From Aliamphritea spongicola (GTDB lineage: Bacteria; Pseudomonadota; Gammaproteobacteria; Pseudomonadales; Balneatricaceae), in the NCBI GenBank assembly GCA_024347235.1, contig AP025283.1, positions 62,001-126,000 on the forward strand: DNA of 64,000 nucleotides, read 5' to 3'. The notes beneath the pieces were generated by a model. It was not told where the DNA came from and made no database searches. It saw only the letters and a program-made list of their open reading frames with translations. Position 1 is the first letter of the stretch, and each line of letters begins with the position of its first letter. Positions 29,540 through 40,458 of this stretch are shown here, one piece after another. Position numbers and translations under genes: made by a program.

Positions 29540-31742
29540 ATGAAGACGTTATTGAAGCTGGTTGGCGGTTTAGTTGCCCTGCTGGTCGTGTTGGTGGTGG
29601 CTGGCGGGATACTGCTCGGCACCCTGTTTGATCCGAACGAATACAAGCAGGAAATCCAAAAGCTGGCGCTGGATAACGGCGGCGTGGAATTAAAAATCGG
29701 CGGTGATATCGACTGGTCGGTCTTCCCGTGGCTGGGCCTGAAAATTAATCAGATTCAGGTGAATTACCCGGGTAAACCGCAGTTTGCTGCACTGAATCAG
29801 GCGCAGGTAGCCGTTGAGTTACCCGCCCTGCTTTCCGGCAACGTGAAGATGAAAAGCGTGGTGCTGGACGGGCTGACGCTGGATCTGATTGCTGAGTCCC
29901 CGACTGATAACAACTGGTCAGCTGCGCAGACTTCAGATGCAGCTGACAGCTCCGCTGCAGAGCCTGCATCAGACAGCAGCTCAGACACGTCTGCGGATGC
30001 TTCAGCCGATTCCGGTGCCGCACTGGGGCTGGATATCGAGAGCATTGCGATTACCAATGGTCAGCTGACTTACACCGATAAAACAGCGGACAGCAAAGTT
30101 CTCCTGAATGACCTGAATGTGACCTCCGGCAAGGTGGTGACTAATGCTTTCTTCCCTGCCCAACTGAGCTTTAAAGCTGAGCAATATCAGGGCGGCGAGA
30201 AGCAGATGACGGTGGACGCTAAGCTTGATGCTCAGTTCTTCCTGAATCTGGCACAGCAGCAGTATCAAATTAAAGGCCTGACCAGCACGCTGGGATTACA
30301 GGGCGCAGCCTTTAACGGTAAAACCGTACCGCTGGAACTGAATGCAGATATCACTGCAGACGTGGCTAATCAGCAGGTCAGCCTGAAGGGCCTGACTCTG
30401 AAGTTGGCGAATCTGGCGGCGAACGGTGATGTCACTGTGAATAACTTTGCCAAGCCTGCATTCAGCGGTGACCTTGCGGTGGCCAGCTTTGAACTGAATG
30501 CTCTGATGGACGCATTGGGTCAGGCGGCGGTTGAAACCACTGATCCGAATGTGCTGAAGGCGATCAGCCTGAACACCAAACTGGCGGGACCTGCTAATAC
30601 ACTGGTGCTGGAGCAGTTACAGCTGAAGCTGGATGACACCACCTTTAACGGCCAGTTGGCATATAACCTGGCGGATGGTGCGCTGGCGCTGAACCTGAAG
30701 GGTGACAGCATTGATGCGGACCGTTATCTGCCGCCAAAAGCTGAAGGTGAAGCCGCATCGGGAGAAGCGTCCGGTTCCGGTGCTGATGCTTCTGCAACAT
30801 CTGCCAAGGCTGGTGGTGAGCGCTATTCCAAAGAACCTGTTATACCGGTTGAACCACTGAAAGGCCTGAATGTAGATGCAACCCTGGGGCTGCAAAAGCT
30901 GCTGATTTCCGGCCTGACGGTGAATAACATCCTGCTGGATGTGTCTGCCCACGGCGGTCTGGTTAAAGCCAGCAAGATTAACGCTGATCTGTATGGTGGT
31001 ACTGTGCGTAACAGTGTCACGCTGGATGTGCGTAAAACTCCGGTAGCGATGAACACGAAAAAGAACATCAGCAATATTCAGATCGGTGACCTGCTGCAAG
31101 ATCTGGCACAGGTAGACCGTATTACCGGGTCTCTGAGCAGCAAGTCTGATGTGAATACCCGTGGTCGCTCTGTGTATGACATCGTGAACAGCATGACCGG
31201 TACCGCATCGGTAAACATGAAAGACGGTGAGATTAAGGGCATCGGTATCGCCCAGACCATCTGTCAGGGCTTTAATACCGTTGGCAGCCTGGGGCTGAAC
31301 ACGGAACAGGTGGATCAGTCCACGCCGTTTGCCAACCTGAACGGTAACTTTAAGATCAAGAACGGCCTTGTGGATAACCGTGATCTGAAGGCCGAACTGG
31401 ATGCCATTACCGTGAAAGGTGCCGGCCAGGTGAATGTTCCGGCGTCTAATCTGGATTACCGTCTGGGCCTGACCATTGAAGAAAACCTGTTCAAGCAGAC
31501 CTGCTCAGTGAACAACGCGTTGGAAGGTGTTGAGTGGCCGGTTAACTGTAAAGGCAGCTTTGATGATGATCCGGCGCAGCTGTGTAAGCCTGATCTGAGT
31601 GTAATCGAAGATGTGATTAAAGCTCAGCTGAAGAAAAACTGAAGGCCGAAGTGGAAACTAAGGCTAAAGAAAAGTGGAAGAAGCCCTGCAGGATAAACTG
31701 GGTGATGAAGCCAAAGGCTTATTAAAAGGGCTGTTCAATTAA
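29540..31742 (+). CDS. asmA: AsmA family envelope protein, two frameshifts
   Basis: Inner-membrane-anchored, AsmA-like protein thought to act in phospholipid/outer-membrane homeostasis. The N-terminal anchor [20 protein letters not shown] is followed by [11 protein letters not shown] and [16 protein letters not shown], AsmA hallmarks. A low-complexity Ser/Ala/Asp linker lies near residues 136-165. The C-terminal AsmA_2 region includes [19 protein letters not shown]. Breaks at 31634-31638 (five A for six) and 31670-31673 (four A for five) cut off a Lys/Glu-rich tail ending LLKGLFN. Repaired length about 734 residues. Strong Shine-Dalgarno GGAGG upstream. mutY follows at once. Confidence 0.88.
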
Positions 31743-32824
31743 CACCACAACTAACCGTTCAGAACAAAACGCTGTATCTGAAGTAATCCAGCCGCCGTTT
31801 GCGGCGGCTGTGCTCGACTGGTTTGATCAGCATGGCCGTCATGATTTGCCATGGCAGGCTGAGAAAACTGCCTATTTCACCTGGTTATCTGAAATCATGC
31901 TGCAGCAGACTCAGGTAACCACGGTGATCCCCTACTTTCAGAAATTCCGTGAGCAGTTCCCGACCGTGCAGGATCTGGCGGCTGCTGATATTGATGACGT
32001 GCTGCATCTGTGGACCGGCCTCGGTTATTACGCACGGGCGCGGAACCTGCATAAAGCTGCCAAAATGGTGGTCAGCGATTTCGGCGGTGAATTTCCGGTA
32101 GATGTGGATGATCTGGAAAGCCTGCCGGGTATTGGCCGTTCCACCGCCGGTGCCATTTCGTCAATTGCCGGTGGCCGTCGTGCTGCCATTCTGGATGGCA
32201 ATGTAAAGCGGGTACTGGCCCGTTATTACGCAGTGGAAGGCTGGCCGGGAAACAATAAGGTAATGCAGGAGCTATGGGAATACGCTGAGCGTAATACTCC
32301 CGCCAGCCGTTGTGGTGACTACACCCAGGCGATGATGGATATGGGGGCGACGCTCTGTACCCGCAGTAAGCCTGCCTGTCTGCTGTGTCCATTACAGACC
32401 GGCTGTCAGGCACTGGCGCAGAACCGTACCCATGAGCTACCGGCTTCACGGCCGAAAAAGTCTTGCCGGTGAAGCAAACCCTGATGCTGATCATAAAGGA
32501 TGCAGATAACAATGTGCTCCTGTATCAGCGCCCGCCAACGGGGCTGTGGGGCGGCCTGTGGAGTTTGCCGCAAACCCAGGATCTGCGGGATGCCGAGCAG
32601 GAGACAGGTCTCAAGCTTGATCTGGACAGCGCTGAGGCTGAAGCTCCTTTGCGGCACACATTCAGCCATTTTCATCTGGATATTACCCCCATGCAGGTGA
32701 AGTTACGCAATACCCCTACAAATCGTGTCATGGAAGGTGCCGCGACACTCTGGTATAACATCAGCCAACCGCAAAGATTGGCCTGGCAGCCCCGGTTAAG
32801 AAGCTGCTGCAGGCACGTAAGTAA
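31738..32824 (+). CDS. mutY: A/G-specific adenine DNA glycosylase MutY, two frameshifts
   Basis: Removes adenine mispaired with 8-oxoguanine. The HhH-GPD domain has catalytic Glu in [10 protein letters not shown], the helix-hairpin-helix [12 protein letters not shown] and catalytic Asp in [12 protein letters not shown] [4Fe-4S] motif C-X6-C-X2-C-X5-C is visible in [18 protein letters not shown]. The C-terminal NUDIX-like domain recognises 8-oxoG. Breaks lie at about 32456-32460 (AAAAA for six, RPKKVLPVKQ) and at 32771 (one C missing, [19 protein letters not shown]). The start is uncertain: no ATG is present, and the frame opens at ATT 31738 overlapping the asmA stop; GTG 31810 is the next option but would remove family-typical N-terminal residues. 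Confidence 0.93.
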
Positions 32825-32838
32825 TTCTGGAGAACATC

Positions 32839-33111
32839 ATGACCCGCACCGTAATGTGCCGTAAGTACAAAGAAGAGCTGGAAGGTCTGGATAACCCGCC
32901 GTACCCGGGCCCTAAAGGTAAGGAAATCTACGATACCGTGTCCAAGAAAGCCTGGCAGGAATGGACTAACCACCAGACCATGATTATCAACGAGAAGCAT
33001 CTCAGCATGATGGATCCGAAGACCCGTGAATTCCTGCAGTCTGAATTACAGAAATTCCTCGACGGTGAAGACTACGAAAAGGCTGAAGGTTACGTTCCGC
33101 CGTCCAAGTGA
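32839..33111 (+). CDS. yggX: Oxidative damage protection / Fe(II)-trafficking protein YggX
   Basis: Small 90-residue protein of the YggX family that protects Fe-S proteins from oxidation and is linked with iron handling. The signature [20 protein letters not shown] has the conserved Cys7. Further conserved blocks are [11 protein letters not shown] and [18 protein letters not shown]. The frame is intact, with ribosome site TCTGGAGAA upstream. It follows mutY by 14 bp; the mutY-yggX pair is conserved in gammaproteobacteria. Confidence 0.96.
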   Translation: MTRTVMCRKYKEELEGLDNPPYPGPKGKEIYDTVSKKAWQEWTNHQTMIINEKHLSMMDPKTREFLQSELQKFLDGEDYEKAEGYVPPSK

Positions 33112-33194
33112 TCATTTTTTGAGCGTTTTAACTGTCGGATTTCATAAACAAATCCTTTGTTTCGGTAAGATTGCAGAAAAGCACTAATTAGCTG

Positions 33195-33223
33195 TTGACA
33201 CTGCGCCGCGAAATCAGTTTAAT
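33195..33223 (+). promoter_or_regulatory. tRNA-Phe promoter
   Basis: Consensus -35 TTGACA (33195-33200) and -10 TTTAAT (33218-33223) with a 17-bp spacer, 16 bp before the tRNA 5' end. A GCGCCGCG GC-rich spacer segment follows the -35. Confidence 0.8.
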
Positions 33224-33238
33224 ACGCACCTCTTAAGT

Positions 33239-33314
33239 GCCCGGATAGCTCAGTCGGTAGAGCAGAGGATTGAAAATCCTCGTGTCGGTGGTTCGATTCC
33301 GCCTCCGGGCACCA
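33239..33314 (+). tRNA. tRNA-Phe (anticodon GAA)
   Basis: 76 bases including the encoded CCA. The acceptor stem pairs GCCCGGA with TCCGGGC; the D arm is GCTC-AGTCGGTA-GAGC; the anticodon loop is TTGAAAA with anticodon GAA; the T arm carries GGTTCGATTCC. All arms pair normally. Confidence 0.98.
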
Positions 33315-33800
33315 CTTAAGAATTCATATCAAGCCTCGTAATCTCGACTAAAGAGAAGCGGGGCTTTTTGTGTCCGTAAAGTTACGCGTCGTGGTTCGAC
33401 TTATTCGGAACCGGGCCTCCGGGCACCGCTTAAGAATTCCGATTAAGCCTCATTATTTCAGAAATGATAAACGGGGCTTTTTTGCCCGTAAGAAAACTGA
33501 CGCGTCGTGGTTCGGCTTATTCGGAACCGGGCCTCCGGGCACCACTTAAGAACTCATATCAAGCCTCGTAATCTCGACTAAAGACAAGCGGGGCTTTTTG
33601 TGTCTGAAATTCCCGGAAGCGAAACCGAACCTGGTTCGATTATTCGCTTCGCTCACCCTGCGGGCTATCGTCGCAAGCGCCGATGTTTTAATGCGCTACG
33701 CGTATTGATCCGCGTCCGGGCACCACTTAAGAATTCCGATTAAGCCTTGTTATTTCAGAAATAATAAACGGGGCTTTTTGTGTCCGTAAGAAAACTGATG
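33302..33800 (+). repeat. Four tandem copies of tRNA-Phe 3' tail plus terminator
   Basis: The end of the tRNA and its downstream terminator recur. CCTCCGGGCACCACTTAAG or a close variant appears at 33302, 33416, 33532 and about 33714. Each copy is followed by AAGCCT...CGGGGCTTTTTTG. Copies 2 and 3 also keep a piece of T-arm-like sequence (CGTGGTTCG). Units are about 115 bp; the last is displaced by an extra 65 bp. No complete second tRNA is present. Confidence 0.85.
33331..33369 (+). terminator. tRNA-Phe terminator
   Basis: AAGCCTCG pairs with CGGGGCTT (one G-U pair) around a 20-base loop, followed by TTTTT. The same terminator recurs in each downstream repeat unit (near 33446, 33560 and 33743). 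Confidence 0.75.
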
Positions 33801-33814
33801 CGCCGTGGTTCGAC

Positions 33815-34180
33815 TTACTCTTCATCAGCATTCAGCTGTTCTTTGTGACGTGTGCTCCAGTCGCACAGCATATCCATGATGGGGCGCAGCTCATCGGCGA
33901 TGTAAGTGCTCGTATATTCAACTCTGGGCGGTACTTCGGCATAGATTGTACGTTCAACCAGATGATTGGCTTCCAGCTCACGCAGCTGCTGTGTCAGCAT
34001 TTTCTGGGTAATTTTCGGAATACGCTTTCTGAGTTCGCCAAACCTCAGCGTGTTATCCCGCAGATGATACAGAATGATTACTTTCCATTTTCCGCCGATG
34101 ACGTCCATGGCGTTCGTAACCGGACATTCCTGATTTTCAGAGCAACTGCCTGGATTTTCTAACTCATTGTTTTTATTCAT
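33815..34180 (-). CDS. HxlR-family (MarR-like winged helix) transcriptional regulator
   Basis: 121-residue intact DNA-binding protein. The N-terminal Cys in ENQECPVTNAMDVIGGKWKV is the conserved HxlR redox/thiol-sensing position (CPV). The winged helix reads LRFGELRKRIPKITQKMLTQQLRELEANHLVER, followed by the VEYTST wing. Many HxlR proteins sense quinones, aldehydes or disulfide stress through this Cys. It is divergent from the EthD-domain gene, which is its likely target. Confidence 0.9.
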   Translation of the reverse strand: MNKNNELENPGSCSENQECPVTNAMDVIGGKWKVIILYHLRDNTLRFGELRKRIPKITQKMLTQQLRELEANHLVERTIYAEVPPRVEYTSTYIADELRPIMDMLCDWSTRHKEQLNADEE

Positions 34181-34193
34181 TAGTTACCTTTAA

Positions 34194-34304
34194 TAAACCT
34201 GGTTTACAAACGGTGCGTACTTGATCTGAAGATATCTGTGTCTTACGGTATATAAAATATACTAACAGTGAAAAAGCGGCCTTATGGCATATTTATACCA
34301 TAAG
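34194..34304. promoter_or_regulatory. Three palindromes between HxlR and EthD genes (possible operators)
   Basis: The 322-bp divergent region holds TAAACC-T-GGTTTA (34194-34206), 13 bp before the HxlR start; GTATAT-AAA-ATATAC (34248-34262); and CTTATGG-N10-CCATAAG (34281-34304). HxlR regulators bind short palindromes in such intergenic regions and often repress themselves. Nothing else is recognised up to the EthD gene at 34503. Confidence 0.45.
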
Positions 34305-34502
34305 ACCGACAAGGATGCCTCAGACGTGGATTGCTGAACAGCAAAGGCTGACTTAACGCGTCAGGTCAGGGCTAGCAGGGAAGGCGTCTGCTGGTAACAA
34401 ACTGCATGTCCACCGGTAACAAACTGCTGAGATCAGGGCTTGCGGAAAATAATTATTTGAACGGCATAACGCCGTTTCCATCCTAACCGGAGAATATTTG
34501 TA

Positions 34503-35030
34503 ATGATTAAAGAACTACCGTACTTCACTAAAAGCATGGCTCTGCTCAGCTTATTGTTACTGACCCTGTTCATACCTTCACTCAGTGTGGCTGGCAGTGA
34601 AGTAGCAGCAACCGGTACACCTCAAAAGCCGGCATCTGAAGGGCGTGATGCAAAACCCATGATTAAAATCAGTTATCTGATGAGCCGTAAGGCCGGTATG
34701 ACCCGTGAAGAGTTTCTGGATTACTGGTCAAATCAGCATCCGGCAGCCGGTGGCGAAGGTTCTTTTGAAGCGCTGGGCGTTAAACGCTACATCCAGCTGC
34801 ACAGCCTGGATATCCCGGAGCGTGAGGCGGTTGTGAGTGTGCGGACAGGGCTGCTGCCGGAGTTTGACGGTGTGGCAGAAATCTGGATTGAAAGAGATTT
34901 TCTCGAGAAAGAATGGCCGACGAAAAAGGTGCAGGATTTTATTAAGAAGTTCTACGCTGATGAGCTGAATTTTGTGGACTGGTCCCGCTCAACCATTCTG
35001 GTGTCAAAAGAATTAGTGTACATGCCATAA
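34503..35030 (+). CDS. Secreted EthD-domain protein
   Basis: 175-residue intact protein with a signal peptide (MIKELPYFTKSMALLSLLLLTLFIPSLSVAG). The EthD/dimeric alpha-beta-barrel fold follows: IKISYLMSRKAGMTREEFLDYWSNQHPA with the FLDYW...HPA motif. EthD-like proteins range from unknown roles in ether degradation to ring-modifying or decarboxylating enzymes. An exported member is less common, since most are cytoplasmic. It is divergent from the HxlR regulator and likely controlled by it. Ribosome site CGGAGAA upstream. Confidence 0.8.
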   Translation: MIKELPYFTKSMALLSLLLLTLFIPSLSVAGSEVAATGTPQKPASEGRDAKPMIKISYLMSRKAGMTREEFLDYWSNQHPAAGGEGSFEALGVKRYIQLHSLDIPEREAVVSVRTGLLPEFDGVAEIWIERDFLEKEWPTKKVQDFIKKFYADELNFVDWSRSTILVSKELVYMP

Positions 35031-35186
35031 AACCTTACTTCTGCACCTTGTGGCAGGGTATACCGGTGACGGGCCTGTTCAATGATGCTCAACTGTCCCG
35101 TCCTTCATATCCGGTAACAACATCTGATTAAGCCTGTCGTCCGTGACAGGTGGCTTGTCCGAATATTATCTGAAATTCATATAAGG

Positions 35187-35221
35187 CCCCGTGACTCTGG
35201 TTAAAAGAGTCATGGGGTTTT
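35187..35221 (+). terminator. Terminator after EthD gene
   Basis: CCCCGTGACTCT pairs with AGAGTCATGGGG (one G-U) around GGTTAAA, followed by TTTTA. It lies in the 328-bp gap before the RND adaptor gene; the rest of this gap shows only the RND leader. Confidence 0.85.
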
Positions 35222-35358
35222 ATGCCAGCCGCGTAATTCCACTCTAGATATTCACTTAATGGATATCATCTATCAGTTTTGGTCTATGTTATTACCTGTG
35301 GTTGAAAAATATACTTCGCGAATATCAGTTATCCAGTCCGTTTATATAGGTGTTTACT

Positions 35359-36455
35359 ATGAAGTTACGCAAGTTGTGGCTTGCTTTGTCCGTGACCGCG
35401 GTGGCCAGTCTGAATATGACGGCGGTCTCACAGGTAATGGGCTCAGAATTAATCAGGCCAGCTAAATTACTGGTATTAACCAGCCCGGATGATGCGTCGA
35501 TGCGTACCTTTCCTGCGGAAGTAAAGGCCAGCAGCCGGACGGAACTGGCTTTTCGGGTTGCCGGAGAGTTGGCGGAACTGGATATCAGGGAAGGTGAAGA
35601 GGTGAAGAAAGGGCAGTTACTGGCCCGGCTTGACCCCACAGACTATGACGTTGTCCTGCAGCGTTATCAGGCGGAATATAAGCTGGCTGATCAGCAGTTT
35701 CAGCGGATCAAAACCATGCTGAAGCGCAAGCTGGTGTCCCAGTCTCAGTACGATGAGAAGGCCGCTGAGCTGAGCATTAAAAGAGCAGGGCTGAAGCAGG
35801 CGCGGCTGAACCGGGAGTATACCGAGATTCATGCGCCGTATGACGGTCAGATTTCCCAGCTGCTGGTGGAGAACTATCAGAATTTACAGGCTAAGCAGCC
35901 GGTATTGGTGTTGCAGTCCAGTGACGAGCTGGAGATTGAATTCCAGTTGCCGGAATCCATCATCTCGCTGGAAACCCTGCCGGATGCCGAAGAAAGCCTG
36001 GCGGATGTCACCTTTGATGCCAACCCCAGTGAAGTATTCAAGGCGAAATACCACGAGCGTACCGCCGAAGCAGATCCTGCCACCGGTGCCTACACCATTA
36101 CCATGAAGATGGCCAAGCCTGCATCGTTACAGGTGTATCCGGGGATGTCTGCCAGTGTCAGCTTTGATCTGGGTAAGGTCTTTGTGATCAATGCCAACGG
36201 CTTTGTTCTGCCGGTGGAGGCCATTATTTCTGCGGATGATCAGCCGGTCGACAGCAAACTGCGGCAGGTGTGGAAGGTGAATCCGGATGATATGTCGGTG
36301 TACCGGGCCGATGTCACCGTTGGCAGCCTGACAGCTAAAGGTTTGCAGATTGAGTCTGGTCTTGAGGCGGGGACATCATTGTGACTGCCGGTGCCAACTA
36401 CTTACGTGAAGGTATGAAAGTTCGTCCGCTGAAGCGTGAGAGGGGCTGTAAGTGA
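35359..36455 (+). CDS. RND efflux periplasmic adaptor (membrane fusion) protein, one frameshift
   Basis: About 365 residues. An N-terminal signal sequence precedes the biotinyl-lipoyl-like half motifs FRVAGELAELDIREGEEVKKGQLLARLD and YTEIHAPYDGQISQLLVE, separated by a coiled-coil hairpin (residues near 95-150). It links the RND pump to an outer-membrane channel; no TolC-type gene is in the window. The frame breaks at the GGGG near 36370 (GLEAGDIIVTAG), and the repaired stop TGA at 36453-36455 overlaps the GTG start of the pump. ATG 35359 has AGG 8 bp upstream; GTG 35350 is an alternative. Confidence 0.9.
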
Positions 36456-39400
36456 ACAGTGCAGAGTATTTTATCCGCCATAAAGTCACCAGCTGGATGT
36501 TTGTCCTGCTGCTGGGCATTGGTGGCACCTTATCGTTTTTCGGCCTCGGGCAGTTAGAAGATCCGCCGTTCACCATCAAGGAAGCACTGGTGATCACCAC
36601 GTATCCGGGCGCTTCAGCACAGCAGGTGGAAGAAGAAGTTACCTATCCGCTGGAAAACCAGATTCAGCAGCTTGCCTGGGTGGATAAGGTGAAGTCTATT
36701 TCATCCCCGGGCCTGTCGCAGATTACCGTTGAAATTAAGAGTATCTATGCCGGTGATCAGCTCAGGCAAATCTGGGATGAACTGCGCCGTAAGGTGAACG
36801 ATCATCAGGGCGCATTGCCACCGGGTGTGAATGCCCCTGGGTGAATGATGATTTTGGTGATGTCTTCGGCGTGCTATTTGCCGTTACCGGTGACGGTTAC
36901 AGCTATGAAGAGCTGAAAGATTATATCGATTTCCTGCGCCGTGAACTGGTGCTGGTGGACGGCGTGAGTAAGGTCAGCGTTGCCGGTGCTCAGTCTGAAC
37001 AGGTAATTGTGGAAATTTCCCGTATTAAACTGAATTCACTGGGTATTTCTATCAACCGGATTTATGACTTGCTGGCCACGCAGAACGTGGTGTCGAATGC
37101 CGGTTCGGTGCAGGTGGGCAGTGAATATATCCGTATTTCACCCACCGGTGAGTTTACCGATGTGTCTGAGCTGAACCGGCTGATTATCAGTGAGGCAGGG
37201 TCTTCACAACTGATCCGCCTGGGAGATGTGGCAGATATCAAGCGTGGCTATGCGGAAGTGCCGGATAATCTGGTGTCCTATAACGGCGAGCAGGCGTTGC
37301 ATGTGGGGGTATCCTTCAGCAGCGGTGTGAACGTTGTGGACGTGGGGGCCGCACTGGAAAAGCGGCTGGCAGAGCTGGAGTATGAACGGCCAATCGGCAT
37401 GGAGGTGTATACCCTCTATAACCAGCCGGTTGAAGTGGATGCCTCGGTAAACAACTTCATCAATAACCTGCTGGCGGCCATTGTGATTGTTGCGCTGGTG
37501 TTACTGGTGTTCATGGGCTTTAAGAGTGGTTTACTGATCAGTGCGGTTTTGCTGCTGACCATCATGGGCTCGTTCATCTTCATGAGTGTGATGGACATTA
37601 ACCTGCAGCGCATCTCGCTGGGGCGCTGATTATCGCCCTGGGGATGCTGGTGGATAATGCCATCGTAGTCACCGAAGGGATGCTGATTAACCTGAAGCGG
37701 GGCTACACAAAGCTGGACGCTGCCCGGCAGGTTGTGACTCAGAACCAGTGGCCCCTGTTAGGCGCGACAATCATTGCGGTACTGGCGTTTGCGCCGATTG
37801 GCCTGTCCCCGGACGCTACTGGTGAGTTTGCCGGTTCGCTGTTCTGGGTGCTGCTGATTTCCCTGATGTTGTCATGGATCACCGCGATTACCCTGACGCC
37901 GTTCTTTTGCGAACTGTTATTTAAAGAACAGCAGCAGGATGCGGATCAGGCGGACAGCGATCCATATCAGGGCTTTGTGTTTGTGGTCTATAAATCGTTG
38001 CTGGATCTGTGCCTGCGGTGGCGCTGGGCAACCCTGACCGTGGTGCTGGGGGCAACTGTACTGGCCATTGTCAGCTTCTCACAGGTGAAGCAGGCGTTCT
38101 TCCCGCCTTCAACCACCGCGATGTTCCTGGTGGATTACTGGCGCAGCCAGGGGACTGACATCCGGGTTACCGCAGAAGACATGAAGGATATCGAAAACTG
38201 GTTGCTTGAAGACGAGCGGGTTGAGTACGTCGCGACCACCACTGGCCAGGGGCATTGCGTTATATGCTGACGTACGCGCCGGAGAAACAGTATGCCGCTT
38301 ATGGTCAGCTGATGGTGCGAACCGTTGATAATACAGTGATTCAGGCGGTACTGGCGGACCTGGATCAGGAGCTGAAAGATAATTATCCACAGGCTCAGTT
38401 TAAGCTGAAGCGTCTGGAAATCGGTCCGTCGACCGATGCGAAAATTGAGCTGCGGATTAACGGCCCGGACCCGGATGTACTGCGTCAGATTGCCAGTGAG
38501 GCAATGACGGTGTTCCGGGATGATCCTGTGGCAACCAATATCCGTCACGACTGGCGCGAGCGTTCCAAGTTGATCCGTCCTGAGTTTCTCGAAGCACAGG
38601 CCCGCCGGGCAGGCATCAGCAAGCAGGATCTGGATGCCATGCTGCAGCTGAACTTCAGCGGTAAAAACATTGGTCTGTACCGTGACGGAACGACTCTGTT
38701 GCCGATCATTGCCCGGACCCCGGACAGCGAACGGCTGAACATCGATAACCTGCCTGACCTGACCATCTGGAGCCCCGCTATAAAAGCTGGATTCCGGTGG
38801 ATCAGATTGTGGGTAGCTTTGATGTCGTCTGGGAAGACTCACTGATTGTGCGGCGCGACCGCAAGCGTACCCTGACACTGATGACAGACCCGGATCTGTT
38901 TGCCGACGATACGGCCGCTGCGCTGCTGAGCCGGCTGAAACCGAAGATTGAAGCACTGGAACTGCCACCGGGCTACAGCGTGGAGTGGGGCGGTGAAGAC
39001 GAAAGCTCCCGGGATGCCCAGGCGCCTATTTTCAAGGCCATGCCGCTGGGATTCCTGGCCATGTTCCTGATTACTCTGGTGCTGTTTAACTCGGTGCGTA
39101 AACCGCTGGTTATCTGGGCAACCGTGCCACTGGCGATTACCGGTGTAACCCTGGGATTGTTGGCGCTTAACCTGCCATTTGGCTTTATGGCGATGCTCGG
39201 TTTCCTGAGTCTGTCAGGTATGTTGCTGAAAAACGGTATTGTGCTGCTGGACCAGATCAATCTGGAGCTGGATGCCGGCAAAGACCCTTACGCAGCGGTG
39301 TTTGATTCGGCGGTTTCCCGGGTACGGCCGGTGTGTATGGCGGCAATTACGACCATTTTGGGGATGATTCCCCTGCTGTTTGATGACTTTTTGCCAGTAT

Positions 39401-39524
39401 GGCGGTGGTCATCAGCTTTGGCCTGGGGGTCGCAACCATCCTGACCCTGATCATTGTGCCGGTGCTGTATACCATGGCATACCGGATTAAGTATCAGTCG
39501 CAGAGTGAGATCAGCAAACCGTGA
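36452..39524 (+). CDS. RND efflux transporter permease (AcrB/HAE-like), five frameshifts
   Basis: Proton-driven tripartite pump of about 1025 residues with 12 TM helices and two large periplasmic loops. The start VNSAEYFIRHKVTSWMFVLLL overlaps the adaptor stop. Proton-relay aspartate appears in LGMLVDNAIVVTEG, and the second half has NGIVLLDQINLELDAGKDPYAAV. Breaks: about 36838 (NAPWVNDDFG), 37621-37624 (SLGALIIALG), 38249-38252 (GQGALRYML), about 38780 (SPAYKSWIPV) and 39390-39394 (FFASMAVV). All are single lost bases. It ends KYQSQSEISKP; the TGA overlaps the GTG of the following LysR gene. The substrate is unknown. Confidence 0.93.
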
Positions 39525-40451
39525 AAGTAGATGATTTAAGTCAGATTGATATGCGCCTGCTGGTGGCATTTAATGCCCTGATGGAAGAGCTCAGTGTGAC
39601 CCGGGCGGCGGACCGTCTGTCGTCGTCCCAGCCTGCCATGAGCCGCAACCTGCGCCAGCTGCGTATTCTGTTTGCCGATGAATTGTTTACCCGCCAGTCT
39701 CACGGGCTGGCGGCAACCCCGGGCAGAACAGCTGCACCTGCAGATGCGGCCTTTGCTGGATAGCATTCTGCGGCTGGTGGCCCCGGCTCAGCTGGAGCTG
39801 AAAACCTTAAAACGCTGTTTCAGCCTGAGTATGATTGATCCGATTTCTCAGACTCTGATCGCGCCGCTGCTCAGCCATCTGCAGGAACATGCCCCGCAGG
39901 TGACACTGAAAATCCAGAGCCTGGAAGATTACAGCATGGATTTGCTGATTGCCGGGCAACTGGATTTTATTATCAATTTCGGCAATGAGGCGCCGGCGAA
40001 TATTCATTCACGGATGCTGGCTGAAGAACGGCCGGTCTGCGTGGTGGGGCCGGATCATCCGCTGGCGGGCAACAGCAGTGTCAGTTATGAAGAGTTTATC
40101 TGCCAGAAGAAGGTGGATTTTATGTTGCCGGGGTTTTCCGATGAGAACCTGCCGGACTGGATGATGAATATTCCTGATCCCCATTTGCAAACCAATAATA
40201 TGGTGACCGCCCAGAACGCTATCTGTGACGGGCAGCTGGTAATGGTTGGCGGGGAAAAACTGTCGCAGTTTGCGCCGCGGGCAGCAGAAACCGTGGTGAT
40301 TCCCTTTGCCGCTAAAGAGAACATACCGGCGGTGCCAATGAGGTTGTTCTGGCACAAACGTTACCACGATGATCTTTCACACCGCTGGATGCGGGATCTG
40401 ATTAACCAACTGATATTCAGTCAGTGTCCGGTGGCACGGCAGACGCTCTGA
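39521..40451 (+). CDS. LysR-family regulator, in operon with RND pump, one frameshift
   Basis: About 310 residues. It begins with GTG at 39521 inside the pump stop codon (GTGA). The HTH is LLVAFNALMEELSVTRAADRLSSSQPAMSRNLRQLR, the NodD/LeuO-like DLRLLVAFxAL type. Two bases are missing around 39717-39723 (ATPRAEQLHLQMRP). The effector domain runs to CPVARQTL. Co-translation with the pump suggests it regulates this operon, perhaps in a feedback way, although LysR genes are more commonly divergent from their targets. Confidence 0.87.
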
Positions 40452-40458
40452 AGTGTTT

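Noticed and set aside
33302-33800. CRISPR-like array
   Set aside because: Repeat units are about 115 bp and consist of tRNA tail plus terminator, with unequal spacing; no short uniform repeats or cas genes are present.
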